From positions 117,969 through 181,968 of the forward strand of contig JAYSBP010000002.1 in assembly GCA_041915365.1 (NCBI GenBank): 64,000 nucleotides of DNA. The letters are read 5' to 3'. Position numbers and translations under genes: made by a program. This document shows, piece by piece, positions 53,346 through 62,289 of the stretch. Within the stretch, counting starts at the first letter, position 1, and every line of letters starts with the position of its first letter. The notes under the pieces were generated by a model. That model searched no databases. It was not told the origin of the DNA and was given only the letters and a program-made list of their open reading frames with translations. This DNA comes from UBA6016 sp041915365. GTDB lineage: Bacteria > Campylobacterota > Campylobacteria > Campylobacterales > UBA6016.

Positions 53346-54062
53346 TTATTTATTAGCCATAAAAATTTTTTCGATTTGCGTTGGATGTTTGAGAAAAAAA
53401 TAGTGGTCGCCGTCAAAGTCGTAAAAACTGGAATTTTTAATAAGTCCGGCTATTTTTTTGCCACTCTCAATAGAGGTAGCGGTATCGTTTTGCCCCCAAA
53501 ATACAAAAGCTTTTCCCTCAAAAGCCGAAAAATAAGCCGAAAAATCTTCGTCAACTACATTTTTTAGCGTTTCATACATATTTTTTGGCATTCCGTCGGC
53601 ATCTTTTGTTGCAAACAGTCTATACATCGAATCGCCAAACAGCATTTTTGAGAGTTTAAAAAGCTTGATTTTTGCCCTAACCTTAAAGGGCTTTTTCTCA
53701 ACAATTCCGGCAGACGAAAGAAGACAAAGAAGAGGCGGGGCCAGCAATGTCGCCACTTTGCCGCCAAAAGAGTGCCCAAAAATAGCAAACGGTTTTACCT
53801 TGAGAGCCTCCAAAAAAGAGCTCATAATAGAGGCGTAATCGGTAGTTTTTAGTACAAGTTCATTAACACTTTTTCCAAAACCGGGCATATCGACAAAAAG
53901 AAGTTTAAAATCCCTAAACTTGCCCCCAAAAGCCGCCTTCATAACCTCTTTGTTACTACCCCAGCCATGCAAAAACAGTATGCTTTGCTCTTTGTCGCCG
54001 TTAGCGATTTCATACGAAATATCAAAACGGTTGCCGTCGTACTCAACTGTTTTTACAGCCAC
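53346..54062 (-). CDS. Alpha/beta hydrolase
   Basis: A 238-residue enzyme. FLHGWGSNKEVM gives the oxyanion-hole HGWG, and FGHSFGGKVATLL the nucleophile elbow with Ser; a late DGDHYFFLKHP holds the catalytic His. The substrate is unknown. The GTG start overlaps the ddl stop by 1 nt, as in a conserved Campylobacterota ddl-hydrolase pair. Confidence 0.88.
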   Translation of the reverse strand: MAVKTVEYDGNRFDISYEIANGDKEQSILFLHGWGSNKEVMKAAFGGKFRDFKLLFVDMPGFGKSVNELVLKTTDYASIMSSFLEALKVKPFAIFGHSFGGKVATLLAPPLLCLLSSAGIVEKKPFKVRAKIKLFKLSKMLFGDSMYRLFATKDADGMPKNMYETLKNVVDEDFSAYFSAFEGKAFVFWGQNDTATSIESGKKIAGLIKNSSFYDFDGDHYFFLKHPTQIEKIFMANK

Positions 54063-55105
54063 TATAGCTTCCCTTTTGCGCTCTTGATTTCATTGATATA
54101 CTTGTAATCCACTTTGACTCTTCTTTGGCTAGGCAAAGAGTGCGTCACGCCATCAAGTAACTTATTAAAATCTGCAAATAGATAATTAGCAAGGCTCCCC
54201 GGTATCGGATTTACCTCGTTTAGATACACTGCGTTATCAACCACAAAAAAGTCGCATCTAATAATAGCTCCATCAAAACCAAAGCCGTATATCGCCTCAA
54301 ATGCGGCTTTTAGCCTGCTAGCCAAGTCGGCATCTATTCCAGCCGCCGCAACTTCGTCCGTTCTAGCAAAATCCATATATTTTTTTTCAAAGTCCAGATA
54401 ACCGTCTTTTTTTGGCTCTTCAATATTTGAATAAACAATCTCCCCCTTTACTCTAGCCCCAGCTACGTTAAACTCTCTTACGTTTTCGATAAACGGCTCT
54501 ACTATAACGGAATCGTCAAACTCAAACGCAACGTCAAGGGCATATTCAAGCTCCGCTTCGCTTTTTACGACGCTAACCCCTATCGAACTACCAAGTCTTG
54601 ATGGCTTGATGATTACGGGGTAGGCAATATCTATTTTTTCGTCTCTTTTGTTTTTGAAGATTGTCTTGTATTCAAGAGCTTTGACTCCACATATAGATGC
54701 CAACGATTTTGTCAGCAATTTATTAAAGCTCATCACACACGCCTCACCCCTAGGCCCGACATAAGGTACGCCGTAAAAATCAAACATAAAAGCCAATCTG
54801 CCGTCCTCGCCGTCTCCACCGTGAGCTAGATTTACTATACACATTTTATCTATTGGCGAAAGTCCGAATAGCCCCTTTGTGAAAAATCCACCATTTTGGA
54901 GGTATAGCTTTTTGGCCTTTTTGTACTCTCTTTTTGCAAAATACGTTGATTTCATATTGGAGGAATCTATGAGCCAAAACTCCCCTATTTCGTCAACAAA
55001 AATAAAAGTAAGCTCTTGTTTTATAACCTTTTTGAGAGCTATCGCACTAACGATGCTGATCTCATGCTCATAACTATTTCCACCAAAAAGTAAAGCTAAT
55101 TTCAA
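54062..55105 (-). CDS. ddl: D-alanine-D-alanine ligase
   Basis: A 347-residue ATP-grasp enzyme making the D-Ala-D-Ala of peptidoglycan. FGGNSYEHEISIVSA, HGGDGEDG, KPSRLGSSIGVS and LNEVNPIPGSL are the family motifs. It lies between ruvA and the hydrolase gene with almost no gap. Confidence 0.96.
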   Translation of the reverse strand: MKLALLFGGNSYEHEISIVSAIALKKVIKQELTFIFVDEIGEFWLIDSSNMKSTYFAKREYKKAKKLYLQNGGFFTKGLFGLSPIDKMCIVNLAHGGDGEDGRLAFMFDFYGVPYVGPRGEACVMSFNKLLTKSLASICGVKALEYKTIFKNKRDEKIDIAYPVIIKPSRLGSSIGVSVVKSEAELEYALDVAFEFDDSVIVEPFIENVREFNVAGARVKGEIVYSNIEEPKKDGYLDFEKKYMDFARTDEVAAAGIDADLASRLKAAFEAIYGFGFDGAIIRCDFFVVDNAVYLNEVNPIPGSLANYLFADFNKLLDGVTHSLPSQRRVKVDYKYINEIKSAKGKL

Positions 55106-55108
55106 TTT

Positions 55109-55663
55109 TTATATCCTCTGTAGTTTTTTTAATGCTTCTTTTACCAATGTTCCCGTATCGGCACCGTTTAGACCCTGCATAGCCTTTGTAATCTCTTCTT
55201 TTTTGAACCCGAGAGACTCCAGCGCCATTGCCGCTTCACTTGCGGCTGTATTTTTCGGGCTTGCGTCATCTACGCTAAAACCACCAAGCTCCACAAGTAT
55301 TCGTCCGGCAGTCTTTGGCCCTATACCGACGACTCTTTTTAGGTTTGCCACATCGCCTCTTGAGATGATGTCAGAAAAAGTTGCAGGGGAATATGTAGAG
55401 CATATAGCCATAGCCGCCTTTGGACCTACTCCGCTTATTTTGATGAGGCTATCAAACATTTTTTTTTCGTTCTTATCCAAAAAGCCATACAAAAGATTTA
55501 CGTCTTCCCTGATAATTTGCGCTATAAAAAGCTCCGTAGTATCGCCGCTTATGTCGTTGTAGCAGTTGAGGGAGATATTGACTTCATACGTTATCCCGCC
55601 GGTCTTTAGCCAAAGAAGCATCGGCTCCTTGCGGGTTATCTTCCCCTCAAGCATCGCTATCAT
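55109..55663 (-). CDS. ruvA: Holliday junction helicase subunit RuvA
   Basis: A 184-residue protein that loads RuvB on Holliday junctions. An N-terminal OB domain (IAMLEGKI), two HhH motifs (LIKISGVGPKAAMAIC and LKRVVGIGPKTAGRIL) and the C-terminal RuvB-binding helices are visible. I chose ATG 55663, which has GGGGT upstream; a GTG two codons earlier is possible. Confidence 0.95.
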   Translation of the reverse strand: MIAMLEGKITRKEPMLLWLKTGGITYEVNISLNCYNDISGDTTELFIAQIIREDVNLLYGFLDKNEKKMFDSLIKISGVGPKAAMAICSTYSPATFSDIISRGDVANLKRVVGIGPKTAGRILVELGGFSVDDASPKNTAASEAAMALESLGFKKEEITKAMQGLNGADTGTLVKEALKKLQRI

Positions 55664-55715
55664 CTGCACACCCCAATTTTTGGCGCTAATTTTAGCAAAT
55701 AACGGCTGGCGTTAA

Positions 55716-57524
55716 CTACAGCGTAAAGACCTCATAATCCACATCAGATATTTTGCGAAGTATTATCTCTTTGACCCCTGAGCCTTCCATTACCTTATAA
55801 CTAAACTCTCTAGGCGGAAATATTAGCTTGAAAGAGACCGTATTGTATCCCTGCCACGGAGACAGAGCCAAGACCTTCGCATCCAACACCTTATACTGAA
55901 GGAGGTCCGCCTCGCCCAGTAGAGTTTTTAGCTCCTCTCTCTCTTCGGCTAGCTTCGCCTCTTCTTGTTTTAGTTTTTCGACATTGTCGCCAAAATGTCT
56001 TAGCTTTGCCAAAAGCACGTTTGCAAGAGGGGAGTTCTTCTTTCTCTCCTCTTCTATTTTTGCTTTTATCTCTTCGACTGTTTTGCTCTGCGCCATAGCC
56101 GCCTCTTTTTCGTGGGCGACGACCTCGCCTCTCTCCTCAACATCTTTTTGAAGATGGGATATTTTTGCCTCAAGTTCGTTTAGCGCCTTCATATCCGCTG
56201 CATTTGCGGCAGCTTCTATGGAGAGCCTATTTTCTCCGCCTTGTGGGGTCGCTATTTCTATCAACCTAGTTGCGTTGACGATATTATTTGAACCTAGTGT
56301 CTTTATATGACACTCATCGGCCTTTATTTTTGCCCCTATAGCTACGCCTATCGTAGCTTTTTTTGCGACGACTTCGCCCCCCTCTAGCGTATCTATCTCA
56401 ACCTCGTCAGCTTCTATGTAGCCTTTGTGATTTTTTATATGTGCTTTTGTAGCTGTGATTTTTGAGGTTTTGTGTGTTTGCCCACCTATAGACACCTCTT
56501 TTGCTACAACGGTCGCATTCGCTCCGACACTACCTTGCACCTTTACCACGGCGGCCCTGACCGACATATTGTCACCTATAGCCTCCGATTCTGGACTATC
56601 GTCGGTAATTTCAAGCTTAGAATCGGAGTCCATTCCGGCGTCTATCGAGCCGGTTCTGAGATTTACCTCTTGAAGCGCCATCTCCTCTTTAACGTCTATC
56701 TCGCCGTTAGCAAATACGACAAAACCCGTCTTTTTCGCACGATATATCGTCTCGCCATCTGTGTCGATAGTCTCAACGCCGTCCCCGACTTTGAAATCTA
56801 TTTTTTTTGTCTCTCTTGCTTCATTTGGCTCAAGAAGTCTCCCTTTGGCGTCTCTTGCGGCGGTACCTATTCTTGCTTTTTCATATACAATTAGGTCGCT
56901 TCCGGCTTTTGTAGAAAACACTCCCGCTTTTGCCTCTTCACCTGAATGTCTTTGAAATACAAACTCCAAACTATCATCTCTCGACTGGACAAATTCAGGG
57001 GCATGAAAGAGCTCTATTTTATGCTCTCTTGTTATCTTTCCGTCTTTTTTTAGTTGGGAGCAAAAAGACGCTATGTCACGCTTCATACCCTCATCGTAAA
57101 TGCCGATAAGAAGCCCCATTTTTAGTTTTCGTTTGTTTAACTCCGTCTCAAGCTTCGCTTCTATATCATCGGTTATCGGTATCTTAGATGCGGGCTTGAT
57201 GAATGCGACGACAGAGGTTAGGGTCTTATTGCCGCCAAAACCTAGACTTAGGACCATCGGCTCATCCGGATTTGAAAAGTGCAAAAATATTTCGTATGTT
57301 TGTCTTATTGATATTTGCTTGTCAAGCCAGATAAGAGGGTCTATCGGAAGAGAAATAACTTTTGGCTTGTCATCTTCGGCGGTTGAGAAAATCTCTGTTT
57401 TTGCGCCCAAAAAATTAAAGTCTATTTTATGTGGAGATATATTTTTTTCTTGACAGAATCGCTCTATCGTCTGAGACACGGAAGATGTGGTAAGTTGTAT
57501 CCCTTTTTGTTTTGAAGCTTCCAC
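55716..57524 (-). CDS. FapA-like protein (DUF342), copy 1
   Basis: A 602-residue protein of the flagellar assembly protein A/DUF342 family. The central part (about residues 220-430) is a right-handed beta-helix-type repeat region rich in Gly/Asp/Val (RTGSIDAGMDSDSKLEI, SVGANATVVAKEVSIGG); a coiled coil follows (about residues 440-540) and then a short C-terminal domain. The family has been linked to polar flagellar placement in Vibrio. The GTG start has AGGGG upstream. It lies 13 nt after a paralogue. Confidence 0.82.
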   Translation of the reverse strand: MEASKQKGIQLTTSSVSQTIERFCQEKNISPHKIDFNFLGAKTEIFSTAEDDKPKVISLPIDPLIWLDKQISIRQTYEIFLHFSNPDEPMVLSLGFGGNKTLTSVVAFIKPASKIPITDDIEAKLETELNKRKLKMGLLIGIYDEGMKRDIASFCSQLKKDGKITREHKIELFHAPEFVQSRDDSLEFVFQRHSGEEAKAGVFSTKAGSDLIVYEKARIGTAARDAKGRLLEPNEARETKKIDFKVGDGVETIDTDGETIYRAKKTGFVVFANGEIDVKEEMALQEVNLRTGSIDAGMDSDSKLEITDDSPESEAIGDNMSVRAAVVKVQGSVGANATVVAKEVSIGGQTHKTSKITATKAHIKNHKGYIEADEVEIDTLEGGEVVAKKATIGVAIGAKIKADECHIKTLGSNNIVNATRLIEIATPQGGENRLSIEAAANAADMKALNELEAKISHLQKDVEERGEVVAHEKEAAMAQSKTVEEIKAKIEEERKKNSPLANVLLAKLRHFGDNVEKLKQEEAKLAEEREELKTLLGEADLLQYKVLDAKVLALSPWQGYNTVSFKLIFPPREFSYKVMEGSGVKEIILRKISDVDYEVFTL

Positions 57525-57537
57525 CTATTCCCCTCTC

Positions 57538-59394
57538 TTAATTCATCTCCCCTACTCCATACTCGGTATCGCTCACTTTGAAAAGCCCTATAGCTTTTGA
57601 CCTTGAGCCCTCTTTGGGGTTGTATTTACACTCGTGTTTACCGCCGCTCGCCCTAAAGACCACGCTCTGATAATTTTTCCAAATTCCGTGATTTATAAGT
57701 CTAGCATCTAACAACTTATCTTCAAACGTGGCAACTTCGTGACTAATATCGTCCAAAGCCGACTTTATTTCATCAAATTCGGATTTTAACGCTTTTGCTT
57801 TTGCGAGCATCTGCGTAAATTGTTTGTATTTTATAACAAAAGTCTCTCTTGGTTCAAGCCCTTTTTTGACGTCTTCATCTATCATCTGCTTGATTTTTAG
57901 AGCGCTTGGCTTATTGTCTTCAACGAGTTTTATCATCTTTTTGAAGCTATCATATTTTTCGGTGTACTCTTTTTCCAGTCCTGCCTTATTTTCTACCGCT
58001 TTTTCAAACAAAATTTTCTCATTAGGGGTGGCTCCGGCCTGAAAGAAAAATTTATTGTCACTTCCCAAAATTGCCGTTATGTCTATCAACGAAGACGCCG
58101 TGAATTCACAGTTAGAGCCTAGGTTTGTGATATAGATTTTTTTTGCCCTAACTTTTCCGCTGTTGGCATGCCCGATATGTACGACATCGGCAACCACCTC
58201 GCCGCCCTCCAGCCTCTCTACGTGAGCCTCTTTGGCCTCCAAATAACCTCTATGGGTTGTGATAGTAGCCTCTTTTGCAAATACCTTGCTTGTTGCGTGC
58301 GTTAGCCCCTGCACTTCGGCCTTGTCGGCATACACGGAAGAGTTGTCGCCCATACTGCCTCGCACTATGACCTCGGTCGCTCTTGCCGTCATGTTTGAAC
58401 CTATCGCATCCACTACGGGACTGGATTCTGATATATCAAGAGTAATGTCTTTGTCTTCATCCACCACGATTGAGCCGGTCTGTCTAAAGCTAATCTCTTT
58501 TACTTTTAGCTCTTCTTGTATATCTAGCACTTTGCCGTCAAATACGACAAACCCTTTTTTTGTGGCCAGATACCTGACGATAGACGGTGTCTCTTCTATT
58601 TTGATATTTGTGGACGACGTAAACTTCGGTTCGTTTGAATTGCTCGGCTCTTTAACGGTTATAAAAGAACCGCGAACATCCCTACCGCTTTTGCCTATTT
58701 TCGGCTTTTTATACTCTATAAGTATTTCGCCGTCATCGACATCCACGATAAAACCACGATTATAAAAATCAGGTTTTTCTTCGTTTATCTTTCTTTTTTC
58801 TTCAAAATAATAGACTATCTTATCATCCTCGCTAGGGACAAAATCGGTAGTTTCGGCAACGATAATTTTATAATCCTCTTCAAGCTTCGCGCCGCCTTTG
58901 ATTTTTTGTACCAGCTCGTCAATCTGTCTTTTGAGGTCGTTTTCAAATATACCGATAAGTATTTTGTGTCTAGCTAGCCTCTTGCATAGCTCTTCGTATA
59001 TATATTGGTCCAAAAGCGGATAGTAAATTATTTTTGATTCTTTTTTGAGGGTAGCTATGACTTTGGTAAAAATCTTATCTGCCGAAAGGGCTATATCTAG
59101 CGTTACGGGTTGTTCTTCTTTTGGCCTTATCCGTATGGTTAGGTTTTGGTAAAGCTTGATATTTGGCTCACCAAAAAGCTCTTGATGGACCCTCTCACCG
59201 GCAGAAGTGTCGAACATAACAAGACTTTTATCGGTTTGATTGAATGCGACGGTGCTTATTGCCAAAATCCCAAAATCCATACTTTTTGGATCTATGCCAC
59301 CATCTTTTGCAAAGTCTGTAAGAGTTTTAACTACGTCTTGTGTCTCGACGTCATAGGGCTCAAAGTTGTGTATGCCAGCAGAACCGTTGGCCAA
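57538..59394 (-). CDS. FapA-like protein (DUF342), copy 2
   Basis: A 618-residue paralogue of the preceding protein with the same order: an N-terminal region, a beta-helix core (RQTGSIVVDEDKDITLDISE, SMGDNSSVYADKAEVQG), a coiled coil and a C-terminal domain. The TTG start has GAGG 7 nt upstream. It is the first of the two genes, which are probably cotranscribed and may act as partners. Confidence 0.82.
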   Translation of the reverse strand: MANGSAGIHNFEPYDVETQDVVKTLTDFAKDGGIDPKSMDFGILAISTVAFNQTDKSLVMFDTSAGERVHQELFGEPNIKLYQNLTIRIRPKEEQPVTLDIALSADKIFTKVIATLKKESKIIYYPLLDQYIYEELCKRLARHKILIGIFENDLKRQIDELVQKIKGGAKLEEDYKIIVAETTDFVPSEDDKIVYYFEEKRKINEEKPDFYNRGFIVDVDDGEILIEYKKPKIGKSGRDVRGSFITVKEPSNSNEPKFTSSTNIKIEETPSIVRYLATKKGFVVFDGKVLDIQEELKVKEISFRQTGSIVVDEDKDITLDISESSPVVDAIGSNMTARATEVIVRGSMGDNSSVYADKAEVQGLTHATSKVFAKEATITTHRGYLEAKEAHVERLEGGEVVADVVHIGHANSGKVRAKKIYITNLGSNCEFTASSLIDITAILGSDNKFFFQAGATPNEKILFEKAVENKAGLEKEYTEKYDSFKKMIKLVEDNKPSALKIKQMIDEDVKKGLEPRETFVIKYKQFTQMLAKAKALKSEFDEIKSALDDISHEVATFEDKLLDARLINHGIWKNYQSVVFRASGGKHECKYNPKEGSRSKAIGLFKVSDTEYGVGEMN

Positions 59395-59504
59395 ATTGCC
59401 ACCTCGTAAATTATTTTAATAATCCACAATTCTAATGTATTTACGATAAATTGCAACTTTTTTCTAACTATGCTGTGACTTCTATCTGTTTAAAAGCATT
59501 TCGG

Positions 59505-59510
59505 TAAAAT
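59505..59510 (+). promoter_or_regulatory. -10 box close to the murJ start
   Basis: TAAAAT ends 6 nt before the murJ ATG. If this is the promoter, transcription would begin at or next to the start codon, making a leaderless mRNA. No strong ribosome-binding site precedes the ATG. Confidence 0.4.
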
Positions 59511-59516
59511 TACAAA

Positions 59517-60929
59517 ATGTTCAAATCAATATTTACAAACTCAGCCGGGATACTCACTTCAAGAGTTCTGGGCTTCGTGCGTGACATGCTCACGGCAAGC
59601 GTACTTGGAGCCGGAGTATTTAGCGACATATTTTTCATAGCTTTTAAACTCCCGAACCTATTTCGTAATATTTTTGCAGAGGGGGCATTTAGTCAGTCAT
59701 TTATCCCCTCATTTGCGGCGTCAGCACATAAATCGCTTTTTAGCGTCATCGTTTTTGTGAGATTGATGACGGTCATTATTTTGATGTCGCTGCTTGTCAC
59801 TATTTTTCAGGGTGCTTTTACGGCTCTAACGGCTTTTGGATATTCTGATGAAATTAAAAAAATAGCCGCCCCGATAGTCGCAATCAACTTTTATTACCTT
59901 GACCTTATATTTGTAGTCACGTTTCTAGGAGCGCTTCTCCAATACCGAAAACATTTTGCTACGACTGCTTTTTCTACGGCACTTTTGAATGTAGCTATGA
60001 TAACCGCACTTTTTATCGCAAAAGACTTGGACAAGCTTGGCGCAGTCTACGCTCTTAGCTGGGGCGTGCTTGCAGGAGGAGCTTTGCAGGTTGCAGTACA
60101 TATCTACGCCTCAAAAAATAGAGGTGTGCTGAGACTTTTGAAAGTAGGTTTTGTCAAATTTTTTAGAGGAGACAGAAGCGCAACTGACGACGCAAAGAGA
60201 TTTAACAAGAGCTTTTTACCCTCAATCGCGGGAAGCTCTACGGCGCAAATCGCCGCTTTTGTAGACGTGTGGCTGGCAACTTTCTTGGCAACAGGCGCTA
60301 TCAGTTATCTATACTATGCAAATCGGATTTTTCAGCTCCCCCTCGCCGTATTTGCCATCGCTACATCCATGGCTTTGTTCCCATCTGTTGCAAAAGCTCT
60401 TAACAGAGGCGAAGAAGCTGTAGCCTTGGCGCAACTCAAAAAAGCGTTTTGGTTTTTGTCATTTTTGCTTTTTGGGTTTACGGTCGGAGGCATCATATTA
60501 TCCCATGAGGTCATCTGGCTAATATACGAACACGGGCATTTTGGAAAGAATGACACGACAAATACCGCAGCCGTAATGGCAATGTATATGATAGGGCTTG
60601 TACCATTCGGACTATCCCGTCTTTTTTCACTTTGGTTGTATTCAAAACATCAGCAGTTAAAAGCGGCTAAAATATCAGCAATTTCACTTGCTTGCAACGC
60701 CGTACTTAGTATCGTGCTTATGCAGTTTTTTGGAGCGGCCGGCATCGCTCTTTCCGGCTCTTTGACCGGATTAATACTCTTTAGTCTTACGCTTCGGTCG
60801 TTTGGCTTTGATAGATTTAAAGGCTTTTTTGACGCCAAATATGCGTCCTTACTTGCCGTGTTTTTGATAGCCGAGACGGCTGTCCTTTTATTTTTGAGGG
60901 AGATTTTGGGTGCGTATTTACGATTCTAA
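59517..60929 (+). CDS. murJ: Lipid II flippase MurJ
   Basis: A 470-residue membrane protein with about 13 hydrophobic segments. FRNIFAEGAFSQSFIPSFA, SRVLGFVRD and QLPLAVFAIATSMALFPSVA are the MurJ/MviN hallmarks. It carries lipid-linked peptidoglycan precursor across the inner membrane. It overlaps cysS by 20 nt. Confidence 0.95.
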   Translation: MFKSIFTNSAGILTSRVLGFVRDMLTASVLGAGVFSDIFFIAFKLPNLFRNIFAEGAFSQSFIPSFAASAHKSLFSVIVFVRLMTVIILMSLLVTIFQGAFTALTAFGYSDEIKKIAAPIVAINFYYLDLIFVVTFLGALLQYRKHFATTAFSTALLNVAMITALFIAKDLDKLGAVYALSWGVLAGGALQVAVHIYASKNRGVLRLLKVGFVKFFRGDRSATDDAKRFNKSFLPSIAGSSTAQIAAFVDVWLATFLATGAISYLYYANRIFQLPLAVFAIATSMALFPSVAKALNRGEEAVALAQLKKAFWFLSFLLFGFTVGGIILSHEVIWLIYEHGHFGKNDTTNTAAVMAMYMIGLVPFGLSRLFSLWLYSKHQQLKAAKISAISLACNAVLSIVLMQFFGAAGIALSGSLTGLILFSLTLRSFGFDRFKGFFDAKYASLLAVFLIAETAVLLFLREILGAYLRF

Positions 60930-62289
60930 GACAAAAGAAAAAATAAATATAACGGAAGAGGACATAAGGCTCTATGTGTGCGGTCCTACCGTGTATGACG
61001 ATGCGCATCTAGGGCATGCTAGGAGCGCCGTGGCATTTGACCTGCTTGTACGCACACTTCGCACCATCGGCAAAAAAGTCACTTTCGCCCGCAATATCAC
61101 AGACATAGACGACAAAATTCTCAAAAAAATGAATGACACAAAAAGAAGTCTGGAAGATATAACGGGACAATACCTAGATAGCTACCGCTCGGAGATGACG
61201 GCCCTTGGGTGTCTGCCGCCCGATATAGAGCCAAAAGCCACGGAGTCTGTGGAGGATATGGTAGAGCTAATACGCTCACTTGTAGACAAAGGTTTTGCAT
61301 ACGTTACGCCTAGCAAAGACGTGTATTTTGACGCCGAAAAAGACGATAAATACCTAAGTCTATCCGGACATACGCTAGATGAGACCGTAAGCCGCATAGA
61401 AAAAGGCGAAAAAAGAAGCGAAAAAGATTTTGTCCTCTGGAAAAGCGCAAAAGATGGCGAGGCGGTAAGCTTCGACTCCCCATTTGGACGTGGCAGACCG
61501 GGGTGGCATATAGAGTGCTCTGCGATGATAAAAAGACACATCGCCAAAGACGGGGCATATCAGATAGATATTCACGGCGGCGGAAGCGACCTGCTTTTCC
61601 CTCATCATGAAAATGAAGCGGCACAAACCAGATGTGCTTTTAATCAAGAGCTTTCACGTGTATGGATGCACAACGGTTTTGTGACGATAGGCGGCGAAAA
61701 AATGTCAAAAAGCCTTGGAAATAGCTTTTTTCTTCGTGATGCACTCAGGGAGTATGACGGCGAGATAATCAGATTTTATCTGCTTACCACGCACTACCGT
61801 GCAAACTTCAACTTCTCTCTTGAAGATTTGGAAGCCTCCAAAAAAAGGCTCGACAAGCTATACCGCCTCAAAAAAAGGGTTGACGGCACAGAGGCGATAG
61901 AAGATACCGAGTTTAGAGCCGAATTTTTGGCCTCACTAGAAGATGACCTAAACATATCAAAAGCCCTTGCATGCTTAGATGAAAGAGTGCAGACGGCGAA
62001 CGAGGCGATAGATAAAAATCCAAAAGACAAAGATGCAAAAGCAAAGGCGGCGTACGTCATATCATTGGCCTTTGAGACTCTGGGCGTAGGCGGCAAAAAT
62101 GCTACGGAGTATTTCCAACTGGGTGTAGACGAGGCAAAAAAAGCCGAAATAGAGGATATGATCTCAAAAAGAGCGGAGGCAAAAAAAGCAAAAGACTTTA
62201 CAAGCGCCGACGCGATCAGGGCTGCGCTAAAAGAGCAAGGGATAGAGCTTATGGATACGCCAAACGGCACACTCTGGGAGAGGGCGTAG
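60910..62289 (+). CDS. cysS: Cysteine-tRNA ligase
   Basis: A 459-residue class I synthetase. CGPTVYDDAHLGHARS carries the zinc cysteine and HIGH-like motif, DIHGGGSDLLFPHHENE binds zinc, and KMSKSLGN is the KMSKS loop. The start is a GTG inside murJ. The msbA-like gene starts directly after its stop. Confidence 0.97.
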   Translation: MRIYDSKTKEKINITEEDIRLYVCGPTVYDDAHLGHARSAVAFDLLVRTLRTIGKKVTFARNITDIDDKILKKMNDTKRSLEDITGQYLDSYRSEMTALGCLPPDIEPKATESVEDMVELIRSLVDKGFAYVTPSKDVYFDAEKDDKYLSLSGHTLDETVSRIEKGEKRSEKDFVLWKSAKDGEAVSFDSPFGRGRPGWHIECSAMIKRHIAKDGAYQIDIHGGGSDLLFPHHENEAAQTRCAFNQELSRVWMHNGFVTIGGEKMSKSLGNSFFLRDALREYDGEIIRFYLLTTHYRANFNFSLEDLEASKKRLDKLYRLKKRVDGTEAIEDTEFRAEFLASLEDDLNISKALACLDERVQTANEAIDKNPKDKDAKAKAAYVISLAFETLGVGGKNATEYFQLGVDEAKKAEIEDMISKRAEAKKAKDFTSADAIRAALKEQGIELMDTPNGTLWERA

